From Atopsyche davidsoni (lineage: Eukaryota > Arthropoda > Insecta > Trichoptera > Hydrobiosidae), in contig JAILWY010000009.1 in the NCBI GenBank assembly GCA_022113835.1, forward strand, positions 4,191,501 through 4,255,500: DNA of 64,000 bases. The letters run 5' to 3'. Shown here in pieces: positions 1 through 12,807 of the stretch. The notes under the pieces were generated by a model. That model made no database searches, was not told the origin of the DNA, and saw only the letters and a program-made list of their open reading frames with translations. The position numbers and the translations under genes were made by a program. Within the stretch, counting starts at the first letter, position 1, and the number at the start of each line of letters is the position of its first letter.

Positions 1-745
1 AGTAACTCACCCGCTCCCATTCGCAGAGCAAACAATCACTGGACCTCCGCTCAGCTGTGATTTATCCTGTCATAAATCAGGAGAGCCCTTGTCAACGGAG
101 ACTAAGTATTAAAACGCAGGAAACTCTCGCCGCTGCAGTCACTGCGCACAATTTACCAGCCGCAATACACACCAAACTGTGTTATTAGATTTGTAGGTGG
201 TTTAAGTTCGTGGATGCGGAATTTGCGACCGCGGGAGTGCAGCCAAATTATCAATACTGCCCCAGGATAGATATGTGCTCAGTGAGATGGTGGAAAAGCA
301 CCTGAATAAGAAGGTAAATAATACTGGAGGTCGGATACAGCAGTGCTCATCGTGGGTCAGCATGCCGGCTCCCCGCCCCACGAGAAAACTCCGCCAAGTC
401 CATTGTTGGTTTAAAGCCCGAAGACCTCTTCTCATAGAAGTATTATCATTTGAACATTATTTATCGAAGCCATAAATTGCAGCGCCATAATGTCGGCTTT
501 ACGGCCTCGCCGGGCTGCTTGCAAAGGGAGTGATAAATCACGCAGATATTATGTAATTACCCGCGCAGGACCCATTTGTACACACACCTCGGCTGGTTTT
601 TGCAGCTTGCTAGGAAACTGATCGCGTCTCCGATGGACGTTATCTGATGGGAGGACTTTGTAATTTGCGAGACTTGGCACCTTTACATACAGGAATATCC
701 TGCGTGTCCTACTGCTCAAACGACTTCCTCGTTTAAATAAGACCA
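1..745. promoter_or_regulatory. Candidate regulatory region, GC-richer block
   Basis: No gene. Besides the retrotransposon scrap at 196-305 it holds an inverted pair TGATTTAT/ATAAATCA (58-79), GTGATAAATCAC (about 530-541) and ATGTAATTACCCGCG. These are the sort of homeodomain and Caudal-like motifs found in insect enhancers. Inference only. Confidence 0.25.
196..305 (+). mobile_element. Non-LTR retrotransposon 3' fragment
   Basis: Matches 31133-31230 (GTGGATGCGGAATTT, GGGAGTGCAGCC). A decayed C-terminal coding piece. Confidence 0.55.
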
Positions 746-1084
746 TTTAGAAGAATCTTGTTATGCTTATATCATCGTCATCTGATATTTTTTTTATAAA
801 TATCACTTGAAAAAAATATGCATGCTTACATGTTAGGCATGTTATTAAGGGCCAAGAAGCAATTGCGGGTGTGCTTATAGCTCAAATCATAGGAAATGGA
901 TTTCGTATCAATACAAGCTCAATAGTTAACAGAGTTTAATTTATTTTACACTGTTTATTGACTTCTTAAGTTTTGCACACTGAATAAGACTTGATATTAT
1001 ACTCAATACTGATTTTATCGATTGATTAAAACAGAATTATAAGCAAGATATCCATAAAATTAAATCATGACATACAAATGTAAA

Positions 1085-1120
1085 CAATGGCCTTGCATCT
1101 TAGAAGATGCAAGGCCATTG
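1085..1120. repeat. Perfect hairpin, 17-bp arms, 2-base loop
   Basis: CAATGGCCTTGCATCTT, AG, then the exact reverse complement. Confidence 0.95.
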
Positions 1121-1348
1121 CCTAGAGAAAAGTTTGCATAAGTCAGGTTTTTAATTTAAGGCACGATTCTCTAAAATTCTCAATTTACTCATTTTGAGGC
1201 TCATGTTTAAAAAACTTGTTTGCATGAATAAGTAGTAACGAAAAAAAATATCAGCAAACGAAAGCTTTTTTAACTGATCAAATGATTCAGGAATCCTATT
1301 TCAGTTTATTTTTTTTTCACTAATATTTCTATATCAGCACAAAATTTA

Positions 1349-1406
1349 GGGCCGCACTCCGAAAAGCCACATGCGACCCACGAACCGCGGTTTGCTGGCC
1401 ACTGCT
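1349..1406. mobile_element. End fragment of a hAT-like element
   Basis: GCACTCCGAAAAGCCACATG through CCGCGGTTTGCTGGCCACTG resembles a hAT terminus. The partner end is not found. Confidence 0.3.
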
Positions 1407-2539
1407 TTAGGAGATGATAATGAACTGAGTATTGTACAATAAAAATAACCTTTAAGAACATTATATTATGTATTAAGTTAATCTATAATAAATCAATAGT
1501 TACGTTGTGATTTCGTTCTAATCTACACTAAATATAAAATCGTCTTAGTAACTAACCAACCGAAGAGTGACCTCATTTCTGCAGCTCGACGTACTTTTTA
1601 AAATCTTGGCAGTGCTTATATGGAATTGGATAAAATTAATCTGTAAATGATAGGATTTCAAAGGATATAAACATATTTTTCACCCGTCGTAAAATAGAGC
1701 ATATTAAAAAGCTTCAATATACTTTTTTGGAGTTGTAAAGGTCATATTAATTTGGGTTGCATATTATTGCACTTTTTATCTTAATGCACTACGTGTAACC
1801 TTGAAAAGTAAAAATAATCTTTTAAATAATAATCTTTTAATAATAATACTTTTTAACCGATTTCGTTTGCAACTTCCTATTTTTGTGAATCAAAATAAAT
1901 TAAGTTTAGATTTTCTATACTTAATCGTGGCTTGGCATAATTTAAAATGATAAGGTCACTTAAACTACCGATTTAAGTAAAAAAATAATAATTTAATATT
2001 GCAGTATTTATTAGTGGAGAAACATTTTTTTTGTTTTCTCAAAGTCATCATAATTTAAATAAATCTGCCGCAAGCTTTTTATATATAATTAATCGCCTTG
2101 TAAAACGCAATTATCTATCAAATTAATAGGTCGTATTAAACTGATATAATTCACGCCAATAATAATAAATCTATTTAAAAAAATGCAATATATTACAATA
2201 TAATCATAGCTACTATTATATTATTATCGATTATAATTCACAAAAACCATAATTCTACAATATTGGTAACTGAAATATAAGGCTAGTAATAATTGCTAGA
2301 ATAAAAACCGATATGTATCGCATGGCTGATAATAAATCAAATTTTTCTCACTTTAACACTATCGCTTCTGATGGAGTATAAATCATATACAACTGCAAAA
2401 AACCAAGACACCTATGCAAATACAGTCGAACAGTCTAAAACCGCTTCAAAATATAGAAAGTACAAATATATACGAATTATGATAATACGTAAACAAATAA
2501 ACGGTTCCTTGAATATTTTGATACATCACCTATCTGTAT

Positions 2540-2852
2540 GTCTATTTTTTGGATTGAACGTCAATCAAATGCGTATTTATTACCTATTACGGTTTTATAT
2601 TATTTACTAATATAATCAGGCACATTATTTCACATTTTAAAGAATCTCTCAGAAAAATATCATCGTGATTGTGACTAAATATTGGTTGGCCTTGGCACAT
2701 TAGTTCATATGTAGAGTATGATTGTTAAAAATTCTCGATTAACGGATGTGGTTCGTTAGTACAATGGTCAGTACACCGGCCTTTAATCATCTTCTATGTG
2801 AGAACTAATGTGCCTAATTATATTAGTAAACATCACCTACCAGTATTTTACG
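2540..2852. mobile_element. Interspersed repeat with inverted ends, copy A
   Basis: Shares with 15165 and 19085 the leader GATTGAACGTCAATCA and GATGCGTATTTATTAC-like sequence. Inverted ends TTACTAATATAATCAGGCAC and TAATGTGCCTAATTATATTA. The centre has the loop sequence seen at 15354-15436. Confidence 0.65.
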
Positions 2853-2944
2853 CAATACGCAATTTTTTTTTACAGTTTTGTTCAGAAATTTTTACCGACT
2901 AGAAATAAAATAATTGTAATCAAAATTTTTATGTATATAATATC

Positions 2945-3330
2945 ATGTCTACAAGCCTCCCCGAGGTCCACCTGTGCGTCTCCTTGGCGGCGACACGTCA
3001 CTGCCGGCCGGCGCGCTCCCGGTATGGGCCGCAGAAGACGCACGCCATATTTGTAAATACGTCTCTGCGGCCGGTACACGAGCGCCGCGGGTCCAGGCCG
3101 GCGCTGAAAAAGCCGCTCCCGGCTAGCGGGACGCCTCGCTAAAGGCCCGACGCTGACCGCTTGACAGATAGACCCCCGCCTTTGGGTTATGGCCGACACG
3201 ACTGGCGACTTATATATTCGTCCGCCGAAGACAAATTGTTACCCTGCGGGCGATGTTCCTTAACTAGCGTCCTCCTGAAGAGGCTGAAAAAATTCACCGC
3301 AAAGTCTTTTATTGAAAATTAAAAATCACC
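2945..3330. promoter_or_regulatory. GC-rich block, possible regulatory element or old transposon
   Basis: CpG-rich 300-base island (GCCGGCGCGCTCCCGG and similar) in AT-rich surroundings. Open frames on both strands look like by-products of GC content. Confidence 0.2.
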
Positions 3331-3432
3331 GGTTTTTCAAGGAAGTGAAGTGCAGAGCGCCATTGTGTGCCATCACGTTACGTTACATATCGATTGCAGA
3401 TTACACATAAATATCTGCATAGTCCAGATATA

Positions 3433-3970
3433 CAGGGTGTCCAAAGAGAGTATCGGGTATTTGTCAGTTCAGTAAAACAAAAACTACTAGTAATCAAGTA
3501 TTTTTTTATTGTTCATTATAAGAATACAAAATGGAAAATTATTTTGTGATGATGTTATGCTGCTAGCACTCTTTTTAACCTTATATTTTGTTTCAATTCC
3601 GTTAGGTTCATCGGATTATTCTCATAAACCCTACTTTTAAGGTATTCCCATACGAAATAGTCTAAGGTCGGGGCTTCTGAGAGTCTACGTGAAATGATCT
3701 TATTATGGAATAATTCGTTAACAGCTTCAATTGATTGATTGGATGTACGGCAAGTGGTTTTTTGGAACCACGTTCTTGAGTTGAAACATTGTGGGCCCAA
3801 AAATTTTCGCAGCATATCGCAATAACGGTCCCGATTGCAATAACCCAATACTCTGATGTTCAGATCTGCAGCAAGCTATAGAAAAAATATCAGAAGACCC
3901 CACACCTCGACGGCATATCGCAATAACTGTCACTATTCACATTCACCCGACACTCTTTTTGGACACGCTG
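3433..3970 (-). mobile_element. mariner/Tc1-type remnant with broken transposase
   Basis: Inverted ends CAGGGTGTCCAAAGAGAGTA (left) and CAGCGTGTCCAAAAAGAGTG (right, reversed). TA precedes the left end; the right duplication has decayed to CA. Minus-strand frames at 3555-3848 and 3727-3933 carry pieces of a transposase C-terminus (PTLDYFVWEYLKSRVYENNP, then LTELKQNIR), shifted between frames. At 538 bases it is far short of a full element of about 1.3 kb. Confidence 0.75.
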
Positions 3971-4149
3971 CATAAGTATAAACATCGTCAGATGACCGAA
4001 ACAGAATGACTTATATAATTATACACCCACGAGCATGTTCACTTGCTATTCGTGACATGCACAACGCATTAAACGACTAACGCATAATCGCAAAAAAAAT
4101 ATAGTTTCTAAAACGTCTAGCAGTGATTAGGTTTGATTGAGTAGATTTT

Positions 4150-4350
4150 GAAACTGCATCCGTTAAAGGCAGGCTACCCGCGCTGCAAGGCTTCCGCCAT
4201 GCGTGCGCTCTGCAGGTAAATCAATTACCTGGGCTGTAATTTCGCGACCATTCATCATCGTCGAATGGCGAGCGCTGCCTAATGTGATTTCGTTTTCAAC
4301 TTCGTCTCCCCGAGTGGTAGTCGCCGATTATTTTAATTAGCACCTTGTTC
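4150..4350. promoter_or_regulatory. Candidate regulatory block
   Basis: GC-rich stretch with TAAATCAATTACC, GCTGTAATTTCGCG and TTTTAATTAGCACC, all homeodomain-type cores. Confidence 0.25.
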
Positions 4351-6734
4351 GAACGATAAAAACATTAAACTCAAAATATATAATAAATCGCCGGTAGGTT
4401 GTTAAACGTAATTGAATATTGTAATTTATTTATTTTTTGCCAGGCGTATCGACAGCAGTTGCGGGCTGACTACATGCTAATATACTTTGCACGCTTCTTT
4501 GTCAGATTTTAATACATTGCTGGATAAAGTTCTTCCCGCAAGTTTGTCACTAAAACAATATATTTTAACAAAAGTGCCAAATGGTATGTGTAATCTCTAA
4601 TGTGATAGTTGAAGATAGAGTAATTGAAATAAAAAAACCTTCTTTGGTTATATTATTGATTTTTGTGAAGATCGTCTCACGGGAAGAACGATTTTCCCTA
4701 TACATGTTTTATTGATTGATAATGATTAAGTACATTTACAGAAAAATCACGATGATATTTTTCTAAGAGTTTCTTTAATCATTTTTCAATATTTGAAAAA
4801 ATGTACTTAATTATTATCCTTCTTTGGTTATTTAATTGTTTTTTAATTTCTTGTTTAGATATGTTTGATAGAAATAGACTAAAAGTGAATCAATCAATAA
4901 AAATACATTGCAACGTTTTACTCTACAATCTATAAAATATGCGCTTATGTATTAAAGCAGTTACTTATTAAGAATATATGTGTTTTTAAGATAAGTTTAA
5001 TGTCCTATTGATGGCGACAGTTTTATTGATCATAATTATTACCACTGCGTTTTCTGCAATATTTTCTAATACTCATTGGTTCACTTCGCACAGGAGAAGG
5101 CGTAATTTATTAAACGTAAGCAATTATCTGTTAACATGACCTCATAGCAGCGGGATCTTTCATCTTCCAGTCAACATTTTAACCTGAAAATATAATTGGA
5201 CAGTAAACGAGACAATCCATCGACCGACGACCGACAGCTGATAAAGAAGAAATTTAACTTAATAATGTCATTAGAACTAGCAACCATATTTCATTCTGGA
5301 AAATCGAGGCACTTCGACAGGCCGTGTAAAAGGCCGACTACAGATAAGGAAGGGATAAAAATCCTGAATTATAGATTTCTCAAGTTCCCAGCGCAGAAAA
5401 CTCCCCCAATTATAAGCACTTCAAAATAATTTATTAAAATGGCAGCACCGTTTTTGCACAGTCTCGCACGAGGTTTATACGTTTTGACCTTTACATGTTT
5501 TATATGCGTCGTATATTCATATAGTAAATTTTGCTTTTTATAGAACTCGTAACAAATACATCATGATTTCACGAATAAACATTTGTGAAAATGTTTTCGT
5601 GGGGCATTAAATAAAAAAAAACACAACCATTAGGATAGAAAAAAGATTTTTCTTAACATGGTGAAAAATTACGTTTATTTTGAGTTAAGTTTTAAAATAA
5701 CGTGCAAGAGTGTGTGTGTATTTTTTTTAATTTCTCCGACATATACGACCTTATTTTTATAAAATATTAATTTGCTAAGGTATCTAAAGCAGGGTTTTCT
5801 TAATAGACACTTTTTTTTGTAAATCACACTTTTTAACTACAATATATAAGCTGATTATTCTATTCGATGTTTCACGTCAACCGCGCGTAAAATTGAAATA
5901 TTCATACTTCAAAACTATCTGAAGTTACAGGTGTTTTATGGTTAGAATGGTCATGTAATCTTCGTGTAAGAACGTAGGAAATTATTACATTGTATAGATT
6001 GATATCGTGAAATAATGGCGGGGAGAGGTGCCAGAGTCTCGTTTCACTAATTCCTTGAGAAAGTGCGCCACTGCGTTCACAATTAAATAATAAATAACAT
6101 TTCTCCATTCATACTGAATTGAGAGAGAAGGCCAGTGGCGTCCTGATCTCTGACATATTGTAAAAATTACAATTTAGATCTACAATTAATTTTTAACAAT
6201 AGTTTTCATACATCATTAGATTTGAAAAATACGTTCAACGTAGTTGGATTAATTTTATTACCGAAAATTGTTATCGTCAACATTGCAAAGCTTTAAGATT
6301 AATCAAAATTGTAGACTGTAGATTCCTATGATGCTTATTTATTTATATATTATTTTAAATGAGTATTTATACAAAAAAAAATATATTTACGCATTTGTAA
6401 AAAAAGACACATACATAAAAGATCGATCTCAATCGTATATTATTTTTGAAGAGAGCTTCCTTAATATTTTGGACCAACTAAGATGATGGAGAGCGAGAGC
6501 AAGAGGGATTTAACTTTTTTTTTTTAATAATAATAAAAATTGTTTTAAATATTTAAAAAAGACTTGTACTTAAAAAATATCTACTTCTTCTGATGCCTCA
6601 CCTCACCACGTCGTGTGAAATCTTGTCTATACACTCTTTGATTTTTTTTTCTTCGATTTAGCAACTCCGAGTTATCTATAAGATTTTTGTTAATAAATTA
6701 AATGTTATTGTTACACAATAGCTTATATTATATT

Positions 6735-7161
6735 TATATTTTAAGCGGGTAACCAAATTGACTAAACAGATGTGCGAAGCAGACGAAATTCGCATCTAGC
6801 CTATACACTCTTTGATTTGCAAGTAGTCAAATAAATCGTTTCCTATAAAAAGTTGAATCACTTCATACACACTTTGCGGATTACTTGGCATCACAACAAC
6901 ACCACTTTGCCCTAAAATTTGTTCAATAGTTGGAGGATTATCATTCTCTGACCACTCCACTTCTTCATTGTCACTTTGTTCAGTATTGGTAGAAGTAACG
7001 TTGACGAGTCCTAAACAGACATTTCGAGCTGTAAACCTAAATAATAAAATGACCTTCTGCCGCTTTTGGAGTAAACGCATTCAAAAACGTATTGATATGC
7101 GCCCCACCTTCAGGTAGCAGTCCGCGAAACGGGTACTAGTACCCGTCCCACCTATAGTGTG
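6735..7161 (-). mobile_element. piggyBac-like non-autonomous element, copy 1, with transposase N-terminus
   Basis: On the minus strand it begins at a TTAA (7162-7165) with CACACTATAGGTGGGACGGG and runs to a decayed end near TTAAGCGGGTAACC. It codes, at about 6796-7055 (-), a peptide with PPTIEQILGQSGVVVMPSNP and SVYEVIQLFIGNDLFDYLQI, which resembles the start of the piggyBac transposase core. The peptide is nearly the same as in the copy at 27238. The rest of a transposase (about 500 residues in full elements) is absent. A 38-base fragment of a third copy lies at 6608-6645. Confidence 0.7.
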
Positions 7162-7239
7162 TTAAGCGTGTTGAAACAATCCAATTTTATTGTTTGTATA
7201 TATTCAACTACCTTAATGCAAAAAGGAAAGATCACAGTG

Positions 7240-7570
7240 CCTCGCGCCGCTTGTCTCGAGTCGCATTTATGACGTCGTTGGTCCGTGCCTCGCGCGGCGG
7301 GCGCTTCGGCGACAGGGGACGAGAGCAGATTTATGGACCTCGCACAATAATTTCTTGTCCGCCATTTGTTCCGACGCAGGTCCATCTCTCGCGTGTCGGG
7401 CTTTGTAGGGAAATTTATCGCGCCGCCTGGCTATGGAAATCGATGCAAACTTGGAAAATTCCGAGCTTTCCGACCGGCAGCCCCATTATACCCGCGATGG
7501 ATCGCTTCGGCGTCGCTGCTTGTCGAGCGTTTGGAAACGAGTAACAATGTCGGGGAACTCATAAAAACAC
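7240..7570. promoter_or_regulatory. Candidate regulatory block
   Basis: GC-rich 330 bases with AGATTTATGGACC, CACAATAATTTC and GAAATTTATCGCGCC. Overlapping open frames on both strands have no recognisable product. Confidence 0.25.
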
Positions 7571-8153
7571 TATAAAATGAGCATCGATCCTTATACATAC
7601 GAGTTTCAGTCAGTGCGTTTTATACTCTAACCGACCGCAGAGCTGACCTGAATGTCGATGTAATTTTTCTTCAGTTGAATCCCTAGTGACACCTTCCACA
7701 TATAGAGGCGATCCTGTCATTATAAAATATTGCGCTACGTTATTATTTCTAATTCAATAATATTTTTTTTAATATAACTCCATAATAATATCGCAAGTTG
7801 GACAGTTTATACATACTAAAATAAATATCAGAACACATAAGCAAATTGTGTTGTATAACGGTTGATACTCGTAATAAAGTTGTATCAAATATTTGTATTT
7901 CAAACAACATGTCCTTTGCCAATTTAATATCACAGCTGAAAAATATAATAATTTTTATTAACAAACTTTTGCAATCAAAACAAATTTTAACCTTAATTCG
8001 TCGGTTTCGAATTCACCCCTTGAAACCCCTAAAAAATTGCTATTTGAGAATAAAAATGGTTGTGGATGAATAATTATTCTATCGCTATTGTAAATTTCGG
8101 ATTAATTGAGATAGTTGTAAATAATCACAAGATTTTTTATTTATATATATTAA

Positions 8154-8297
8154 ATTTACAATAGTTGTAGGGGCTATGCTTACAATACGGCATATGGCTA
8201 TCTCCTGATCCTGCGCATATGTTGTGGGACTTACAACATGTGGCTTAGGCGGTTGCGTACATGGACTTCTCTATTTTCGTTATGGAGTTTGGGTCGA
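8154..8297 (+). repeat. Dispersed repeat family R1
   Basis: Core TACAATACGG, then CCTGATCCTGCGC, GTTGTGGG, CTTACAACATGTGGCTTAGG and TCTCTATTTTCG. Six relatives lie in the window, often followed by A/T-rich tails as in retroposons. No coding sequence or B-box seen. Confidence 0.65.
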
Positions 8298-8989
8298 AAA
8301 AATATCTTAAAATATATAAATAAATAGGCCGAGATAGTTGTAATTTTTTCATATTATTTATCTCCGATACGTATGAGACATTTCATTTTCTTGCTTGCTA
8401 ACGCCATCTACGAGTAAAGAGCGTGCCATTTACAAAAGATGTCTCCTACTGAAAATAAATACTAAGATTATATCATTAAATTAAAAATAACCTAGTGCTT
8501 AATCAATGCCAATATTATTAAAGCTCCATTTATACCAAAGCGTGTAAGAAAAATTGTAAAATATTTTAAATTTACGTGTATATTTCTATATGCATTAATA
8601 ACGCAGTCTGTTTCCAGTAAATTCCATTCACTGAAATAAAATTTCTACGTCTGTGTTTGTAAAACCTGATATTAAAAAAAAAAAAAAATCATTGCTACTT
8701 ATTTGTTTATATAATCTATTATATATAATAGTTGCTTTATATTTCTGATATATTTTTTGATAGAATTTAGAGAAAATGTTTTTTTAAATTTTTTTTAAGT
8801 ATCAGATTGTGGTCAGCATGATAAAATTAATGAAAATCAAAAAAATATTCTTGAACACAGGTTTTTCATCAAAGATTAAGTTCCATGATCTATTCAATGT
8901 CAAGTGTTAATAATAAGTTCGACCAACTGACAACCAAATCGAAACTAGGCAATAGTATAATTAAGCTCAATAATAAGCCCTTAGTTTAC

Positions 8990-9320
8990 TTTATTTGGGG
9001 TCTTTTTTTGGTTCTACCAGTGTAAACTGCCTGTGTCGGTTGTGTCGCAGCGTGTGTATACGGCTTTGGCGTCGAGGCGTTTGATTGCTTATGCGGTTTT
9101 ATTATTCCATTTGGAGGTTCAGGAGACATTTCCTTCTCTCCGGGATGGAGCAGACGCTGTGAACCGGTTCGGAGGAGTGTCACATCTCAGCTGACAGCCC
9201 GGGAGACAGGAGTAAATAGAAGGCAAGCACGTTCATGACAGGTTGTCTTGCGACACTGAAAGATTGCCAATAAAGCACGAAATACAGAGCTTTTAACGAC
9301 ACAATAACGTAATCTCACTT
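8990..9320. promoter_or_regulatory. Candidate regulatory block
   Basis: GC-richer stretch with GCGGTTTTATTATTCCAT and GCCAATAAAGCACG. No product recognised. Confidence 0.2.
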
Positions 9321-10004
9321 CGATACTGTGCTACGAAGAAATATTTTTTTCGAATCTATTGTAAAATTAATGTACCCTGAATCAATAGCATATATGAAAA
9401 ATACATATTATTTTATATACAATTTAATATTCAAAACATATACAAATTATATTTTTCATAAGCATTGCGAATTATAGTGTTAATTTTGTGTATTATTTTG
9501 TGTATATTTAAATTCAATTCAGTTTTGAAAGAGTACTTAATTTTTCTTGTCTTACGTAAATTAAATAAAATACTTTAGTGATTTTTTCACATGTTCCTTC
9601 CAATCAAAAAACATTTGGATGATATTTTAATTGATTCAAACAAATCTCGACATTTCCCAAATTAAAATTTCAATACATTTATCAAACAAACCTTTTTTGT
9701 TAAGTTTTGGTTTTTTTTCGTATTAAAATACTAGAAGGGATGATTGATGAAAAGCATTTTGTAAATATAGAAGTTTTGGGAGAAAATCTTTTGGGAATAA
9801 ATCACTTCAAAACAGGATTTTTATTTACCTCAATAAAAATATAACAAATGCTGCAAACAACAAAAATAAGATGCATTCAATAACTTTTCCCATATAAACA
9901 CGGTGGGGAGGTATTTATCGAACTGTGATAAGAAAACAGCTGATTTCAGATATCATGAAATAAGTATTAACTTTCAAAGTTAAAATCAAATATAAAGACA
10001 ACAA

Positions 10005-10340
10005 AGTACCGCCTCGTACGTCCCAACGTGTCTACCGCATTAAAGTAAGCCACTTTATCCACCGCGTAATAATAAAGGATCAATTTATAATTGCTTTTAC
10101 ATAATTACGCCAATAAAATGTATCGCCAAGCCATAAAAATAATAAACCCGCATGAAGATGCCTGCGCGCGCGTTGTAAATATGAAGGGAAGTTATATTTA
10201 TGACATCTATAGAATCCGCATGAGACTCAATTCTCATATTTACATTTTGCGTTGAAATTATGTCGAGAAATATAAGTTCGTGGCTAGAGTGCAGTAGTTG
10301 GCGAGCGATTCGGGTTCGAGCAAAGCGTGCGCGATATCTG
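10005..10340. promoter_or_regulatory. Candidate regulatory block, posterior-Hox/Caudal-like sites
   Basis: Dense motif set within 240 bases: CGCGTAATAATAAAGG, CGCCAATAAAATG, AGCCATAAAAATAATAAACC, ATATTTATGACATC. The ATAAA/TTTAT density in GC-richer context is the best case for an enhancer in the left half. Confidence 0.3.
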
Positions 10341-11104
10341 TATGAAACTAATCAAAAATTTGGCTTGATATTTCTAAACAGTGAAACCGTTTTTTAATTA
10401 GTTTAAACTGGTATAGCCCCACCATATTTTTTTTTTGTTCCAACGTGTTTTTATTTGATGCTTGTAGTTTCGCCTATACGCTTGGTTGGCATCCTTAATC
10501 AAAATTTATATTGAAATTTCACGTACTTTATGTCGAAAGTATTGAACATATATAATAATAACGCCACTCTCTACATAATAGTTGAAAAACCTTAGAAAAT
10601 CGCCGAAACGAAAGTTAAATAAGCAGTCTGTTTCAATCTTATAATAATACAGGTGTTTTGAAAATGGTGTATCAAAAGCTCTGGGCAATGCGTTAGGCAT
10701 ACAAAACAATCATTTAAAATAGTCTACGTAAAGAAGTGTTGAGTAAATAATATTAAATGGCACTACCGGCTATTTTAAAGTACATATATATGTCAGCGTG
10801 TAGATTTATTTTTTTTGTTAACAAATAAAGATTAAAACTTTAATACATTTATTTATTTTTTACTGACAGAAATATTTATTGGTGTTTCCAGTTTTTATTT
10901 GCTAACGCAACTATTTTCGCCAGCGACGCGAACGTCTGCTTAAAGGTGCCAACCTAACATGTTGGCAAAACAAGGTGCGTAAAAAAATTGTGGGAGCATC
11001 ACAAACTATTTTTTTTAAATAATAATATTATAATGAAAATATTCAATAGTTAATTCATTTTACATTTTTTTTTTAAATTTAATTTAGTTTTCTTTCAGTT
11101 GGTT

Positions 11105-11232
11105 AATTTACAATAGTTCATATGGCTGTGCTTACAATACGGTATGTGATTTTTCCTAGATCCTGCGTATAGGTTGTGGGGCTTACTAGGTTTGGCTTAA
11201 GTAGTAGCGTACATGGATTTATCTTTTTTTAT
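11105..11232 (+). repeat. Dispersed repeat family R1
   Basis: Has TACAATACGG, GATCCTGCGTATAGGTTGTG and GGCTTAAGTAGTAGCGTACA. Matches the copy at 8154. Confidence 0.6.
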
Positions 11233-12359
11233 TATTATTTATTTTGAGAAATATTGAATTAATAATATTTCAGAAATTTTATATACACGCCCACGTCTTA
11301 TAAAGCATACCGATGCACTGAGGCCATACACTTATGGCTAGCACAAAACAACTGATATCGAGTGTATTAGCATTCCTAAGAAATCCAAAAGGAAATGTAT
11401 TCAAACATTTTCATAATATCCGTTCAGCTCTAACTGTTGCTGGCATATTACCACAAAACGTACAGAGATACTATCTTAAATAAATCTGAAACAAACAAAA
11501 GTTTTTTTCTCAAATACATCCGAAACATCCAGGCTTGTTGGTTAAAGTTATAAAATTGAACGTCATAGAATCAGAGAAAAAACTTGTAAACTGATATGAT
11601 TAATAAGGTTCCAAAACTACCCTGTCTATTACAGATATATAGCTAAAATGATAGTTTTTTCGTGAATAAATTCAAATCTTATATTAATTTTTAAAACAAT
11701 TGGTTTACCAAAAGAAAAGGATTACTACAAAATAATAACTTTTAAATATTGGATCTCCAAATCAAAATGCAAATAGTATGCAATTAGCTATTAGTGTAAA
11801 TAACAAGACAATCATACAGCGTTGATGGTTGCGCTTGTGGGAATAATTTATAAAGCAATCGTTATTTACATTATTTGTAATTGTAATACAGAATAATGGC
11901 TGGGTTTCGAAAGCGACAAACCGATAAATCTAACAAGATGAAGTAATCACGACATTTCGACTGTAAATCACTTATAATTAAACTAATAAAGGAGTCTGTG
12001 TACTTCGTCAGAATTTTCAATGTACGTTAAAACACTTTATTTAACAAAGTTGTAGGATGCTATGACAATGTTTTGCTTATAACAACACTCATCCGCAAAT
12101 AATCGGCAGATAGGCAAGCAATATAAAGCACCAAGACGTACGTCTCCTGCATTTAATATAAATGGTGAAATTATATATATTATCACCGAGTGTTTTATCG
12201 TGTGAAAGTGCAAGCCACTTTCCTGTGTTGAACTTCTCATCAAACTGAAATATCGTTAAAACTCCGCGGCCGATAAAGGGTTCGGCAACTGCTCGTATGA
12301 GACACTAGGATATTCTAAGACAATCGTGCATAAATTCACCCACATATCTGTGTTAATAT

Positions 12360-12530
12360 CTCATTTTTAAGTTGGCGTCCATTGTGCGGGGTTTTGCTGC
12401 GCCTCATGGGGTATTCTGGACACAATAGTCCCATAGATCAGAGGGCCGTACAATCGACGCGGCCTGACGCGCGTCTCTCGGCCGGAGGGAACTCCCCAAG
12501 ATAAATACCGCGGCCAGGTGACATCTCATG
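12360..12530. promoter_or_regulatory. Candidate regulatory block
   Basis: GC-rich 170 bases just upstream of the TTAA MITE. Includes CCCAAGATAAATACCGCGGC. Confidence 0.2.
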
Positions 12531-12807
12531 TTTGATATTTTAATAATGACGTATAAAGCCAGCTGTTGCACTGTTTATATTGCACGCAGCGCACAATCGC
12601 TTCTATAGCTGTATCAAATTTCACTGTGTATGTATATTCGAATCTCGTGACACAAGCATGCTTTCTAAAAGACTCTACACAGGTAGCAATAAATCGTAAC
12701 ACTGACTTGCAGCTAGCCAATAGCGTCCTACTTAGCAAAACCATAAAAAAATCACCCAAAATAAAGCCTCTATTAGTGATGTGTTGCTACGTGTGTAGAG
12801 GCCTTAA

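Noticed and set aside
7194..7544. 116-codon GC-rich open frame
   Set aside because: Overlaps open frames in other phases on both strands, no recognisable motif, no splice context.
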